From: Candidatus Babeliales bacterium
GTDB lineage: Bacteria > Babelota > Babeliae > Babelales > JANWKD01
Assembly: GCA_025451595.1 (NCBI GenBank)
Contig: JANWKD010000026.1
Coordinates: forward strand, 1-5,729
Direction: 5' to 3'
Length of the DNA stretch: 5,729 bases
Position numbers and translations under genes: made by a program. A model generated the notes under the pieces. It worked only from the letters and a program-made list of their open reading frames with translations, made no database searches and had not been told where the DNA came from. Below, one piece after another: positions 4,534 to 5,729 of this stretch (positions within the stretch are counted from its first letter, which is position 1; every line of letters starts with the position of its first letter).

Positions 4534-5729
4534 CTATGAGTCGCATAGTGCTTAAAATAATATAATCATTATTGATCTGTTCTTTTTTGCGCTCTTCCCA
4601 TGATTTTTCTTTTTTTTCATTCTTAGTATTTTCATTATCAATTTCTTCAAGTTTAATCGTATTTTTCAGCGTTGACTCGTAGCCAAAATTATTGGTGATC
4701 CAGTTGAGTTCATGCGGTGCGGGAAAGCGAGGTTCAATAGTAAAATCGGGTTTTATGCCTGAGCCTTGAATAGAAACATCGTTTGGTAGATAGTACAAAG
4801 CGGTGGTAAGTTTTATGGCACAATCGTTACTGATTGGTATCACTTCTTGTACTGAACCTTTACCAAATGTTTTTGATCCTACTAAAAAAACTAATAAGGC
4901 ATGGTTTGGGTCTTGTTCGGAATAATATTGTAAGCAACCGGCAAGAATTTCTGCTGCAGAAGCGGTAAAATTATTCGTAAGAATAAAAATCGGCGTCTGT
5001 TGATGATTAATAATTGGTTCTCGAGTAGTGCGATACTGCTCAAGAACTTTTTTTTCACGATTCTTAGTAGTTACCAGTAAACTATTTTTTTTCAAAAACA
5101 GGCCGGCAATATCAAGTACTGCAGTCAGCAATCCTCCGGAGTTGTTACGCAGATCGAGTATGAGCCCCTGTGATTTTTGTGAATGTGCTTTTTTTAATAG
5201 TTGTTCAATCTGTTTGACCGAATTTTCGGTAAACATATTCAGCGCTAAATAGTAGATATTCTGCTGATTGAAATGATAGCAGATAGTGTTTTGCTCTTGA
5301 ATGAGCTCGCGAGTTACCACAAAGGTGAGAATTTCTTTGTTTCCGGGGCGTAAAATTTTGAGCGTGACGGTCGAGCCTGGTTTTCCGCGCAATTTTGCAC
5401 GAATTTCATCAACACTGAGCCCTTTTAATACTTCATTGTTTATTTGTATAATTTTATCATTGGCTTTAATACCAGCTTTATCAGCGCCTTTAGCGGGAAT
5501 AGTATCAACAACATTAAGCACTTCGTCATCATTTTTTTTAGTATGATCTATGACGATACCAATACCGCCAAACTCTCCTTGTGTTGATTCCATAATTTCA
5601 AGATACGTTTTTGGATCCATAAAATCCGAATGTGGATCAAGATTTTTTATGAATGCTTTAATTGCCTGTATGATTGCGGGTTCAGGGTTGACTGACTGAT
5701 AATATTTCGTATTTACAAAGTGAAATGCT
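4409..5729 (-). CDS. ctpA: C-terminal processing peptidase, S41 family (5' end outside window)
   Basis: The - strand frame is open to the right edge, so 439 residues are visible and the N-terminus, with any signal peptide, is missing; the internal ATG at 5620 is not the start. Counting from the first visible residue: NLDPHSDFMDP (about 29-39) and GEFGGIGIVI (51-60) are the usual lead into the PDZ domain (about 55-140, with KAGIKANDKIIQINN). Then come LILDLRNNSGGLL (about 189-201), the nucleophile segment NNFTASAAEILAG with Ser257, and GSKTFGKGSVQ with the general-base Lys290, the Ser-Lys pair of this family. The tail (about 365-439) is charged and helical, with a KKEKSWEERKKEQ stretch. Such proteases act in the periplasm or at the membrane and trim or degrade proteins from exposed C-termini. 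All key residues are present, so it is likely active. Fragments of this gene recur at 1035-1159 and 2634-2707. Confidence 0.93.
   Translation of the reverse strand, partial: AFHFVNTKYYQSVNPEPAIIQAIKAFIKNLDPHSDFMDPKTYLEIMESTQGEFGGIGIVIDHTKKNDDEVLNVVDTIPAKGADKAGIKANDKIIQINNEVLKGLSVDEIRAKLRGKPGSTVTLKILRPGNKEILTFVVTRELIQEQNTICYHFNQQNIYYLALNMFTENSVKQIEQLLKKAHSQKSQGLILDLRNNSGGLLTAVLDIAGLFLKKNSLLVTTKNREKKVLEQYRTTREPIINHQQTPIFILTNNFTASAAEILAGCLQYYSEQDPNHALLVFLVGSKTFGKGSVQEVIPISNDCAIKLTTALYYLPNDVSIQGSGIKPDFTIEPRFPAPHELNWITNNFGYESTLKNTIKLEEIDNENTKNEKKEKSWEERKKEQINNDYIILSTMRLIEMFDLAQKAHPKQMQRRKDIIQFLNKNYTFDDVIQMEEIKI

Noticed and set aside
5028..5546. Two + strand ORFs of 74 and 81 residues inside ctp
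   Set aside because: They lie opposite conserved S41 protease sequence and are shadows of it.
1..5729. CRISPR arrays, tRNA, rRNA or riboswitches
   Set aside because: No regularly spaced repeats, cloverleaf or known conserved RNA motif was seen on either strand.

Overview
This is an AT-rich bacterial window that holds the ends of two housekeeping genes with an accessory island between them. At the left is the 3' end of glmS (glucosamine-6-phosphate synthase, + strand). At the right is most of a C-terminal processing (S41) protease gene, here called ctp, on the - strand and cut by the window edge. The roughly 4.1 kb between them carries small secreted or membrane proteins, a Hint-domain toxin-like protein, and two paralogous small proteins that look like its immunity proteins. 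Low GC, Sec signal peptides on several hypothetical proteins, and a Hint protein with a short hydrophobic linker suggest a host-associated Gram-negative-type bacterium. Candidatus Dependentiae (TM6) is my best guess from the general look of the proteins, but nothing here proves it.

Layout: 1-259 glmS tail. 260-660 is mostly non-coding, with a doubtful small membrane ORF on the - strand. 664-1026 is a small protein with a signal peptide and a C-terminal membrane anchor. 1021-1159 is a displaced copy of the last 41 codons of ctp. 1261-2601 is an unrecognised 446-residue exported protein, followed by a terminator. 2634-2707 is a second, badly decayed ctp fragment. 2793-3716 is a signal peptide + Hint + hydrophobic segment + C-terminal toxin domain, which I believe is of the Ntox37 type. 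3732-4031 and 4041-4400 are two tandem immunity-like paralogs. 4409 to the end is ctp on the - strand.

The main observation is that each of the three + strand units (664 gene; 1261 gene; toxin plus immunity genes) ends against ctp sequence in the opposite orientation: a 139-bp near-perfect copy, a scar, and the intact gene. This fits repeated insertion or replacement of gene cassettes at the 3' end of ctp, each event displacing a piece of the older ctp. The most recently added cassette would be the toxin-immunity module beside the intact ctp.

Functionally, the toxin would be exported by Sec, and the neighbouring small cytoplasmic proteins would protect the producer. The Hint domain has lost its N-terminal nucleophile (Cys to Gly) and its block-B His (to Gln) but keeps the C-terminal His-Asn, so normal self-cleavage is doubtful. 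Functions of the toxin tip and of the immunity proteins are inferred from motifs and gene order, not proven.
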